The notes below the pieces were generated by a model that made no database searches, was not told the origin of the DNA, and saw nothing but the letters and a program-made list of their open reading frames with translations. A stretch of 14,236 nucleotides of DNA from Candidatus Latescibacterota bacterium (GTDB taxonomy: Bacteria > Latescibacterota > UBA2968 > UBA8231), in NCBI GenBank assembly GCA_022826515.1, contig JAJDUT010000016.1:1-14236 (forward strand), written 5' to 3'. Below are positions 1 through 6,674 of the stretch, piece by piece. Numbering within the stretch: position 1 is the stretch's first letter; the number at the start of each line of letters is the position of its first letter. The translations under genes were made by a program, and so were the position numbers.

Positions 1-48
1 ACGAGGGGCCTGCTCACCCAATGACGGACGACGCGCCCCGCACGCATA

Positions 49-74
49 CCGTTCAGATTGGCCCTTCTGAACGG
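49..74. repeat. Perfect 9-bp inverted repeat (stem-loop)
   Basis: CCGTTCAGA (49-57) and its exact reverse complement TCTGAACGG (66-74) flank an 8-nt loop. The structure lies about 125 bp before the first gene. There is no T-run after it (ATTTGG follows), so it is not a classical intrinsic terminator. It could be a terminator-like hairpin for a gene left of the window or an operator. I see no coding region in positions 1-194; the rest of that stretch holds only a 16-bp segment (131-146) resembling one at 13848-13863. Confidence 0.5.
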
Positions 75-200
75 ATTTGGCAACATACAAATGACACCGG
101 GCGGGGTGGTAGGAAACCGCAGATAACGATAGCTGCGTAACGTCAGTGAGTTAGACAAGCAGTTGGTCGCAGTACAACAACTCGACGCGAAGGATTGATT

Positions 201-1196
201 ATGTCGCTGCGCATTTGCGATTGGAAATACGGCAAACGCTGGGTCTATTCCATTACCTACGACGAGGCCCTGATCGATCTGCACCGCTTTGCTGTGCCCT
301 ATCACGAAGAATTCGGTATTCCTGGGCACTTGGAAGTAGTCGTCGGGCAAATAGGAGAAGTGCGTCAGATCGAAGGGTCGAGCTTCAATGGCTACCGACA
401 TATGAATGCCGATGAGCTCAAAGACCTGATGGCTCGCGGCTGGGGCGTCGGCAATCACTCGTGGACGCACGTTTTTATCAAACCCGAGATGGTCGATCAG
501 GAACTGCGCGTGGCTAGGGAGGTTTTAGAGCAAGCCATTGATGCTCCGGTGCCGCTGTATTGTGCCCCCGGCAGCAACCGCAATATGGCCCCGCACATTC
601 TCGAGGCCTGCCGCCAGCTCGGCTATTTGGGCGCGATGAGCATCAGGGAGGGAATCAATCGACCCGCAGACGAGTGCTATTGGCTCGACCGCAGTCCGCT
701 GATCCACGAATACCCCCCGCCTTTCTTCAGCAAACACGATCCCTTCCGCAACATTCTCCCCGCCCGCCAGTCTCGCGGTTGGGTCATCGACTACTGCCAC
801 TGCCCGATCGAAGAGCCCATCCACATCAATAAGGATTGCTCCGCAGCCCAGCTCCGCAAGCGCTTGGAGACAGTGCTTGCAGAGGGCGGCGACGAAGTCT
901 GGTGCGCCGTGCCCGAAGAAGTCGTGTTTTATCACCTGAGCCGGCGTCACGCCACCATTGACGTTGTTGGCGACAGCGTCGATGAGCAACGGTATCAAAT
1001 CTCTTTCACCGATCTGCCGGCAGGCGTGGCTTGCAAGGAACTGACCTTTGAAGCAGAAGTGCCGGCGGCCTGGTGCAACTTTCCCCGTATATGGATCGAT
1101 GGCGTAGCGCAGACCGCGGAGTTAGTGCGGCCCCGAGTGCTGCGAGCCACGGTCGATGTAGGGGATGGGGTCGAAGTGGGGTTTCGCGCCGGATAA
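201..1196 (+). CDS. Polysaccharide deacetylase (NodB/CE4-like)
   Basis: A 331-aa protein of the polysaccharide deacetylase (NodB homology, carbohydrate esterase 4) superfamily, which removes acetyl groups from N- or O-acetylated sugars with a metal-bound water. The ATG at 201 is chosen because GAAGGA (189-194) sits 6 nt before it; a TTG at 195 would abut that site. Visible motifs are TYDE at residues 19-22 (in place of the usual TFDD), NHSWTH at 85-90 giving the metal-binding His86 and His90, an APGSNRN segment near 122-128 (motif 3 position) and YCHCP near 198-202. The last ~80 residues look like a small beta-rich accessory domain. No signal peptide is visible, so a cytoplasmic location is likely and the substrate may be an imported oligosaccharide. 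It converges with the acid-sugar operon across only 3 bp. The family is fairly sure; the substrate is unknown. Confidence 0.8.
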   Translation: MSLRICDWKYGKRWVYSITYDEALIDLHRFAVPYHEEFGIPGHLEVVVGQIGEVRQIEGSSFNGYRHMNADELKDLMARGWGVGNHSWTHVFIKPEMVDQELRVAREVLEQAIDAPVPLYCAPGSNRNMAPHILEACRQLGYLGAMSIREGINRPADECYWLDRSPLIHEYPPPFFSKHDPFRNILPARQSRGWVIDYCHCPIEEPIHINKDCSAAQLRKRLETVLAEGGDEVWCAVPEEVVFYHLSRRHATIDVVGDSVDEQRYQISFTDLPAGVACKELTFEAEVPAAWCNFPRIWIDGVAQTAELVRPRVLRATVDVGDGVEVGFRAG

Positions 1197-1199
1197 CGC

Positions 1200-1988
1200 T
1201 CAAAACAGAGATTTGGCGAAGGCCAAGTCTTCGGCGAGGAGTCGCTCTGTGGAGGCTGCATCGTGGTATTCGGCATCCATGCAGACGACACCGCTGAAGC
1301 CCCTTCGTTTCAGTTCCGCGACCGACCGCGGCCACGAAGCCAGGCCCTGCCGTCCCGTGGTCCAATAAGGACGCCATTCCACGTTTTCCGCTTCCGCTCC
1401 GGTCTGCCGCCGCCAGTACGCATTCTTGAGCTTGAACTGGGACAGATGCGACCAGACGATATCGATCGCCATCTCGGGAGATTCTCCGTTGAGAGCCGTG
1501 TGCCCGGCACAGGGGATGGCGCAGATATGGCTGGGATCGTAGCGGTCGATTAGGTGTTTAATGCCCATGGCATTGCACACCCATAGGCCTTCGTGATTTT
1601 GGATGCCCAAAGCCACCCCGTGTTTGTCGAGCAAGGGAATCAGGGCGTCAAAGGCTCGCCGGTGACCTTCTACGCTGGCCAAATACCCTTCGGCAGTGAT
1701 GGCTGGACAGGTGCGAATGACCGGAACGCCGGCAGCGCCGCAAGCCGCAATGGTTGCTTCGTCCGTCGGTCCGGCCACACTGGTAATGGCGACACCCAAG
1801 GCCCCGAGTTCCTGTGCCGCTTTGGGCAAATCGCGTCCAACACTTTCGGGGGGCACTGGATAATCCGCCCGCACGGGCAGTTCAATGCCGTCGAAACCCA
1901 GATCGAGTACAAACTCTCCGAGTTCGGTTGGCGATTTGTCCTGCCACATTTTGGTGAAAACGGAAAAGGAAACGCCTTTTCTTTGCAT
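1200..1988 (-). CDS. Sugar phosphate isomerase/epimerase-like TIM-barrel protein
   Basis: A 262-aa protein of the xylose isomerase-like TIM-barrel (AP endonuclease family 2 fold) group, which includes hydroxypyruvate isomerase, inosose dehydratase and keto-sugar epimerases. Family signs are the opening beta strand (KGVSFSVFTK), LGFDGIELPV at residues 30-39, IQNHEG at 129-134, AGHTALNGE at 161-169, HLSQFKLKN at 181-189 and MDAEYHD at 237-243. His132, His163, His181 and Glu240 are probable metal ligands. It is the third gene of a minus-strand operon: its ATG overlaps the stop codon of the mannonate dehydratase-like gene (TAATG, one shared base). GGAGGAG lies just before it, inside the end of that gene, so translational coupling is likely. 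Its true substrate cannot be read from sequence; isomerisation or epimerisation of a keto sugar or uronate feeding its neighbour is the natural inference. Confidence 0.8.
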   Translation of the reverse strand: MQRKGVSFSVFTKMWQDKSPTELGEFVLDLGFDGIELPVRADYPVPPESVGRDLPKAAQELGALGVAITSVAGPTDEATIAACGAAGVPVIRTCPAITAEGYLASVEGHRRAFDALIPLLDKHGVALGIQNHEGLWVCNAMGIKHLIDRYDPSHICAIPCAGHTALNGESPEMAIDIVWSHLSQFKLKNAYWRRQTGAEAENVEWRPYWTTGRQGLASWPRSVAELKRRGFSGVVCMDAEYHDAASTERLLAEDLAFAKSLF

Positions 1989-2971
1989 TAGAACTCCTCC
2001 ACCGCCTGCAAGGCCGCGTGGATATAGCCAAAGGTATAGGCAAACCCGACTTTGCCCGGCTCAGGGCCGCTGATCCCAGGAACGTGATCCGGCATGATCA
2101 TGTACTCGTAACCGACCTCCTTGTACACCTTCAGCGCCCGAATCATGTTGATGTCTCCCTCGTCGGGAAAAACCTCGACGAAGCTCCCCAAGCCCCCTTT
2201 GATATTGCGGAAGTGGACGTTGAAAATTTTCTTGCGCTCGCCGAAGTAGCGAATGACAGCAAAAATTTCCTCCGCCGGATTGGCCAGCGCCTCGGACATG
2301 CAGCCCTGGCAAAAATTCAGGCCGTTGTACGGACTATCGTAGAGTGCGATGAGCTTTTTGAAGCCCTCGGCCATCCCCAGCGGGCGCGCCACGCCCCGAT
2401 ACGTATTGCCCACGCCAATGCCCGGGTCGGACGGATGGCAGGCCATCTGGACTTTGTACTCTTCGGCCACGGGCATGATCTCCTGCAGCCAGTGGTCAAT
2501 GCGCTCCCACATTTCGTCTTCATCGGCCGGCCCGTCTTCAAACTCGCCCAGCGATTGGTCCAATTTGTCCAGTTCAAAAGTCGATACTGTGGCTCCCCCG
2601 CGCCCCGTCTTCGAGGGCGTCCGCAGGTGGCCCAAGATGGTGATATTGTAGTTGAGGCCGCGGATGCCAGCCTCGCCCGCCATCCGCACCGTCTCTTTCA
2701 TCCAGTCGAGCTGGCGGTCGCGCTCGTCGCTCGGTTTGAGAAAGATCGCCCCGGCCTCGTTTTGGTAGGCGCTGCGCGAGCCTAAAGGGATGTGAATCAT
2801 CTCCATGCTGATGCCGTGTTTGGCCCACCGCTCCTTCATCTGTAGTAGCATCTCCGTGCTCCACTCCCGCCACGGCGCGGCAGGAGTCTGATCGACGTTT
2901 TTGATGCCGAGTTGCGACAAGACCTGCATTTCTTCGTCGGTCTGTTCCCCGAATTGCGATCCAATGTACAT
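1988..2971 (-). CDS. Mannonate dehydratase-like protein (UxuA family)
   Basis: A 327-aa protein resembling mannonate dehydratase, which dehydrates D-mannonate to 2-keto-3-deoxy-D-gluconate in hexuronate breakdown. Family landmarks are CHPSDPG at residues 178-184, FCQGCMSE at 220-227, VHFRNIKG at 252-259, DEGDIN at 270-275, MPDHVP at 293-298 and a closing GFAYTFGYI. His179, Cys221 (or Cys224), His253 and Asp295 match the His/Cys/His/Asp metal site known in UxuA enzymes. It is shorter than the E. coli enzyme (394 aa), so a related acid sugar is possible. The start has GGAGGA 6 nt upstream. It is the middle gene of the operon, 60 bp after the aldolase gene, and its stop overlaps the next start by one base. 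The product fits as substrate for the aldolase encoded just upstream. The family is confident, the exact substrate less so. Confidence 0.83.
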   Translation of the reverse strand: MYIGSQFGEQTDEEMQVLSQLGIKNVDQTPAAPWREWSTEMLLQMKERWAKHGISMEMIHIPLGSRSAYQNEAGAIFLKPSDERDRQLDWMKETVRMAGEAGIRGLNYNITILGHLRTPSKTGRGGATVSTFELDKLDQSLGEFEDGPADEDEMWERIDHWLQEIMPVAEEYKVQMACHPSDPGIGVGNTYRGVARPLGMAEGFKKLIALYDSPYNGLNFCQGCMSEALANPAEEIFAVIRYFGERKKIFNVHFRNIKGGLGSFVEVFPDEGDINMIRALKVYKEVGYEYMIMPDHVPGISGPEPGKVGFAYTFGYIHAALQAVEEF

Positions 2972-3031
2972 AACGTATCCTCCGAAAGGTCGGTTTAGTA
3001 ATAGACGATTAACATACGGCTACGGCCAAAG

Positions 3032-3769
3032 TTAGCTCGGCGCATCCCCCTGGAAAAGCGTAAACCCCATCTCCAGATACTTGTCGCGTTCTTCGGCACT
3101 AGTACCCGTTCCCATGGCCAGACTGATGCCAGTACCAGCCAATTGCGCGGCGACATTGCGCATACAGTCATCGACCGTGCGCAGCGGATAATCCGGGTGA
3201 TCCTCCAAGCTGAAGGAAAGGTCGTTGGGCCCAAACGTGACCACACTCACGCCCGGCTTGGCCAATTTGCGGATATTGGTCACCGCTTCTACGGATTCTA
3301 CTTGAATCGCCAAAATCACGTAGTCATTCCACCACGCCGCATAAGCGAGTCGATCCACCCCTTGAGTTACACCGCGCAGGCCGCGGCGATGCGCGCCGCC
3401 CCAACTGCGCCGCCCAATGGGGCCGTAATAGGCGTATGCAATGGCGTCGTCCACGGTCTCCGGCTCCATGACCTCGGGGATCAAGACCGCACTGGGACCC
3501 AAGTCGAGATAGCGCCCGACCATGTGGGCCTGCCGGGTGTGGGGGATGCGCAATTGCACGTCGATATCCAACTCTTCGGCCGCCCGGCAGTAGTTGACCA
3601 ATTGCTCTTCGCTGAAGGGAGTGTGCTGGCTGTCGATCCAGATGTAGTCGAACTCGCCGGTTGACCATATATCGGCCAACTCCTCCTTGGTCGTGGTCAG
3701 CGAGCCGCGCAGGGCGGTTAGCACTTCGCCGTCTCGCATCCGTTGTCTGAGCGTCTTCTTTTGCGCCAT
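3032..3769 (-). CDS. HpcH/HpaI-family aldolase
   Basis: A 245-aa class II (metal-dependent) aldolase of the HpcH/HpaI family, which cleaves 2-keto-3-deoxy acid sugars or 4-hydroxy-2-ketoacids to pyruvate plus an aldehyde. It shows WIDSQHTPF at residues 44-52 with the catalytic His49 (Gln48 stands where Glu is common), LRIPH at 73-77 with the pyruvate-contacting Arg74, LGPSAVLIPEV at 90-100, and IQVES at 155-159 plus FGPNDLS at 179-185. The last two supply the metal ligands Glu158 and Asp183. Length is normal for the family. The ATG at 3769 is preceded by CAGGAG. It is the first gene of the minus-strand operon and diverges from the dioxygenase gene across 88 bp. With a mannonate dehydratase-like protein next door, 2-keto-3-deoxygluconate is an attractive substrate, but related rhamnonate or galactarate intermediates are equally compatible with the sequence. 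Confidence 0.87.
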   Translation of the reverse strand: MAQKKTLRQRMRDGEVLTALRGSLTTTKEELADIWSTGEFDYIWIDSQHTPFSEEQLVNYCRAAEELDIDVQLRIPHTRQAHMVGRYLDLGPSAVLIPEVMEPETVDDAIAYAYYGPIGRRSWGGAHRRGLRGVTQGVDRLAYAAWWNDYVILAIQVESVEAVTNIRKLAKPGVSVVTFGPNDLSFSLEDHPDYPLRTVDDCMRNVAAQLAGTGISLAMGTGTSAEERDKYLEMGFTLFQGDAPS

Positions 3770-3794
3770 AATGACTCCTGTGTTGGTAGTCTAA

Positions 3795-3823
3795 TTGAAT
3801 GGGAAGAAACCCGTGGTTAGATT
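3795..3823 (+). promoter_or_regulatory. Candidate sigma-70 promoter of the dioxygenase gene
   Basis: TTGAAT (3795-3800) and TAGATT (3818-3823) each match consensus at four of six positions and are separated by 17 bp. Transcription from here would start near 3830, just before the AGGAAGG ribosome site (3838-3844). This supports the ATG at 3858 as the start and argues that the in-frame TTG at 3795 is promoter rather than codon. Confidence 0.35.
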
Positions 3824-3857
3824 GGATAAAACTAAACAGGAAGGTGAAAAAATTAAC

Positions 3858-5750
3858 ATGACCGCGAAAGAGCTTTCTTCTGCCCCAGCCCCCCTAGCCT
3901 ACAGCGAGCCAGAACAGCTAGTACAGGACTTCGCCAGCCGAGGGTTGGTCGTCCTATCCCCAGAAAGCCTGGGCATTCCAGCCGCAGTTCACGAGCGAAT
4001 CTACCAGCGCGAAAAGCAGGCGGTCGGCACTGGCGAGCGCGTTACGCCCGAACTCATTCCAGACGTACTCGAAGTCATCAACGCCCCTGGCGTCGTCGCG
4101 GCCTGCAATCAACTGGTCGGCGAGAACTGGGCCATTGTGCCGTTCACCCACAATGCGACCTTTTCCAGCGGCGGCCGCGACCAGCACTGGCACAAGGACG
4201 ACAACGGCCCGTTCAACGGCCGCAAACAGCGCCACCACCAAGCCGTGCAAATCGAAATGCTGTACTATCCTCAGGCCGTGCGCGAGGACATGGGCCCAAC
4301 GGCGACCGTGCCCTACTCGCACTACTGGACCTTCAACCACGAAGAAAACCACGACAATTTCGCCGGGGCCGACCACCTCGATTTCGCCTACCAACTCAGC
4401 GGCATGGAGGGCCAGCCCGTCAGCGGCCCGGATTCCCAATACGACCCCAGCGATATTGTCCATCGCCGCACCGCGCACGACGTGCGCATGAGGGAAGCGG
4501 TCACCAATCTAAAGTGGCCGCTAGTGCAGTCTTTTGAAGCGGCCCCGCTGCGCGCCGGCAGCGTCGTGTTGTACTCGCACAATACCTTCCACCGGGGCAA
4601 CCACCGCCGCGACGATTGGCGCACTTGGGAAGACAACCCGCGCTTCATGTGGCGCTTTTGGATCTATCGCACGACCGATCCCTCCGGCGACAATATCTCA
4701 CCAGCCACAGTGCAGTGGAACGGACTTGATCCGCTGACCCACATCGACCTATCCGCAGCCAGCGACGACGTCACCTCGGTCTGGCGCTATCACCACCACT
4801 GGATGCAGACGGGCCAAACGCCACCGCCGCGACCCGAGGCCGCCGCCCTATCGTCGGCAGACCGTGAGGCGGAGGCCGATAGCCTATTCACCCAGCTACA
4901 CGCCAAAGGCGAAGAGGCCGAGCCAGCGCGCATTGGCGCGGCGTACAAACTGGCCTCCATCGGCGACCCGGCACTGGCAGTGCGGCTGCTGGGGCACGCG
5001 CTGTACACCGACCGAGAGAGCGTGCGGCGGGCCGCCACCTATGGCCTAATTGCCGTTGGTGAAGAGGCTACCGACACCTTGCTCGCAGCGGCAAATTCCC
5101 CCATCAAATGGGTTCGCAAAGCGGGTGTGTACGGTTTGGGCGATGCCAGCCCGCTCAACGAAGAAGTTTTGCAGGCCGTGACGACGCGCCTGCGCGAAGA
5201 TCCGTCGGTATATGTCCGAGCCGTCGCCGCTGGCACCTTGGGCTGTCTCGGTCGCCGCGCCGTCGCCACCGGGGTCGGCCAAGCCCTGATTCCCGCCTGC
5301 CTCGAAGCGCTGGTGCAGAGTCTGGGCCGCGAGGAAAACCGGCTGGCCATGGACCGGGCGCAAGGCCGGAGCATAAAGTTCGTACGGCCCACCGATGAGT
5401 GCGATGTCTGCGAGGGCGGTGGCGTCGATTTTGGTCTTGAGCAGTTCAAGCCGGTGCGCTCGGCCGTGCGCGAGAACGCGCTGTGGTCCATGGTCATCCT
5501 CTGTTCCCACGGCACTGCCATTACCGGCCCGGCGCTGGAGCCGACCATACAAGCCTTGCAAGAGACCATCCGCAGCGACGAGAACGCCATCTGCGTCGGC
5601 TTTGCCATGGATGCGCTGGGCCGTCTGGCCCATTTGCGTCCCGAGGACGAAACCGCGAGCGATCTACAAGTGGAGGTTTCGGCGCTACTCGAAGAAGCGC
5701 CCATGCGGTGTTGGGAATCTCTAGGCCGCAGTGGCCTCAGACCCAGATAG
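3858..5750 (+). CDS. Phytanoyl-CoA dioxygenase-like protein with C-terminal HEAT-like repeats
   Basis: A 630-aa two-part protein. Residues ~20-300 resemble the phytanoyl-CoA dioxygenase (PhyH) family of Fe(II)/2-oxoglutarate oxygenases. DQHWHKDD at 108-115 gives the His112-X-Asp114 pair, SHNTFHRGN at 240-248 gives the distal His245, and MWRFWIYR holds Arg266, a candidate 2-oxoglutarate-binding residue. From ~350 to ~490 follow helical repeats of HEAT type (segments beginning near PARIGAA, SVRRAAT, KWVRKAG and VYVRAVA). After a linker with a CDVC pair (Cys515, Cys518), further helices run to ~620. Plain PhyH proteins are usually about 250-300 aa, so this one is roughly doubled. The ATG at 3858 is chosen over a TTG at 3795 because of a ribosome site at 3838-3844 and the promoter upstream. 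It is divergent from the acid-sugar operon. The reaction is probably hydroxylation of an unknown substrate; the repeats may bind a partner or carrier protein. Confidence 0.83.
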   Translation: MTAKELSSAPAPLAYSEPEQLVQDFASRGLVVLSPESLGIPAAVHERIYQREKQAVGTGERVTPELIPDVLEVINAPGVVAACNQLVGENWAIVPFTHNATFSSGGRDQHWHKDDNGPFNGRKQRHHQAVQIEMLYYPQAVREDMGPTATVPYSHYWTFNHEENHDNFAGADHLDFAYQLSGMEGQPVSGPDSQYDPSDIVHRRTAHDVRMREAVTNLKWPLVQSFEAAPLRAGSVVLYSHNTFHRGNHRRDDWRTWEDNPRFMWRFWIYRTTDPSGDNISPATVQWNGLDPLTHIDLSAASDDVTSVWRYHHHWMQTGQTPPPRPEAAALSSADREAEADSLFTQLHAKGEEAEPARIGAAYKLASIGDPALAVRLLGHALYTDRESVRRAATYGLIAVGEEATDTLLAAANSPIKWVRKAGVYGLGDASPLNEEVLQAVTTRLREDPSVYVRAVAAGTLGCLGRRAVATGVGQALIPACLEALVQSLGREENRLAMDRAQGRSIKFVRPTDECDVCEGGGVDFGLEQFKPVRSAVRENALWSMVILCSHGTAITGPALEPTIQALQETIRSDENAICVGFAMDALGRLAHLRPEDETASDLQVEVSALLEEAPMRCWESLGRSGLRPR

Positions 5751-5815
5751 GGAACCTATCAAATAGTGGGCTAAACATCGACTTTTATAGCTAAGCGATG
5801 GCCCTCTCCTTATAT

Positions 5816-5826
5816 TATTGCCAATA
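5816..5826. promoter_or_regulatory. 11-bp palindrome, candidate operator of the toxin-antitoxin module
   Basis: TATTG-C-CAATA is a perfect palindrome around a single central base, 33 bp before the antitoxin ATG. It overlaps an A/T-rich stretch (TATATTATT, 5811-5819) that could hold a -10 element. Antitoxins commonly repress their own operon through such sites. I could not find a convincing -35. The site is suggestive only. Confidence 0.35.
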
Positions 5827-5859
5827 CCGACAATCACTGCCTGAAAGAGAGTCCGCACA

Positions 5860-6153
5860 ATGGCCGCGATCCTCAAACTCCAAGACGCCGGTAGAACGTG
5901 GCGTCGATTCATAACGGGCCTACGTACCAAACCTCAGAAAGCCATCATACAAGACGAGCAGAACCGCAACTTGGGTGTGGTCTTGCCAATGGAAGAATAT
6001 CTCCTATACGAGCAGGAGTGGGAAAAAGACTTTGCGGTAGCCGATCGCATCCAAGAGAAAATGAAGGGTTATAATTCTGCGTACGTCGAGAAACAGATCG
6101 AGAAAGCCGTAGCTGAAGTAAAGGCCGCCTCAAATTCCGCTAAGCCTCTTTAG
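5860..6153 (+). CDS. Phd/YefM-like antitoxin of a PIN toxin pair
   Basis: A 97-aa protein with the layout of a Phd-like antitoxin. An N-terminal region is followed by a core around residues 27-50 (AIIQDEQ, then LGVVLPMEEYLLYEQ), which is typical of Phd-fold proteins. A charged, probably helical C-terminus (YVEKQIEKAVAEVKAA) would be the toxin-binding segment. The purine-rich AAAGAGAG (5844-5851) lies about 8 nt before the ATG and is a modest ribosome site. The gene ends 3 bp before the PIN gene, so the two are co-translated as an antitoxin-toxin operon. Likely roles are neutralising the nuclease and repressing the promoter. The DNA is visibly richer in A/T than the flanking genes, which fits horizontal acquisition. 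The role rests mainly on its position and weak family resemblance. Confidence 0.65.
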   Translation: MAAILKLQDAGRTWRRFITGLRTKPQKAIIQDEQNRNLGVVLPMEEYLLYEQEWEKDFAVADRIQEKMKGYNSAYVEKQIEKAVAEVKAASNSAKPL

Positions 6154-6156
6154 ACG

Positions 6157-6582
6157 ATGCTGTGCGTTGTACCAGATGTCAACGTACTGGTCAGCTCGAT
6201 TATTACTCCCTCTGGTACACCGGGCCGTATTTATGCAGCTTGGAGACGGCGGGATCTCGTATTCATCACTTCGCCATCTATCATCGACAAGACCGTCGAG
6301 GTCTTGCGCCGTCCTCACATTATAGACGAATTTCCAATTGACGAAGCCGATATCCAAGCACTGCAATCCCTTCTCAGACGAAGGACGATTTCCACATCTG
6401 GTGCGCTTGATCTACAGGTCATCAAAGAGGACGCCGAAGACAACACGATCCTCGCGGCGGCAGTTGAAGGGCGGGCGGATTGCATCATCTCGGGCGACCG
6501 GCACCTAAAAAATTTAGGCGAATACCAAGGCATTCCCATACTATCTCCGGCCGAATTCGTAGCACAACACCACATTCCATAA
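6157..6582 (+). CDS. PIN-domain toxin (ribonuclease)
   Basis: A 141-aa protein of the 'putative toxin-antitoxin system toxin component, PIN family' type. PIN domains are Mg/Mn-dependent RNases that cleave cellular RNA when the antitoxin is degraded. The acidic active-site set is present: Asp7 in VPDVNVLVSS, Glu48 in DKTVEVLRR, Asp95 in EDAEDNTIL and Asp114 in ISGDRHLK. The C-terminal GIPILSPAEF is also typical. The length (~140 aa) is normal. It starts 3 bp after the antitoxin stop, and the two form a complete and apparently intact module. It converges with the large permease-like gene; the 92 bp between them show no clear terminator. The RNA target cannot be predicted. Confidence 0.85.
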   Translation: MLCVVPDVNVLVSSIITPSGTPGRIYAAWRRRDLVFITSPSIIDKTVEVLRRPHIIDEFPIDEADIQALQSLLRRRTISTSGALDLQVIKEDAEDNTILAAAVEGRADCIISGDRHLKNLGEYQGIPILSPAEFVAQHHIP

Positions 6583-6674
6583 TATTTCACAAAATGCGCT
6601 GCCAAAGTCGGTATATCTGCGCGCCGCTGGTTGCAGGATCAGTATTGCGTTGCGCGAGAAAGGGCTGCGCTGGC

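Noticed and set aside
2018..2785. 255-codon open frame on the + strand opposite the mannonate dehydratase-like gene
   Set aside because: It is antisense to a well-recognised enzyme, lacks a ribosome site and has no recognisable motif; GC-rich codon use produces such shadow frames.
5039..5704. 221-codon minus-strand frame opposite the HEAT-like region
   Set aside because: It is a Ser/Arg-rich shadow of the dioxygenase-HEAT gene with no motifs.
5722..5734. AGGCC-N-GGCCT inverted repeat near the end of the dioxygenase gene as a terminator
   Set aside because: It lies inside the coding sequence before the stop codon and has no T-run after it.
6583..6674. Possible bidirectional terminator between the PIN gene and the permease gene
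   Set aside because: I found no stem followed by a T-run on either strand, only scattered GCGC matches.
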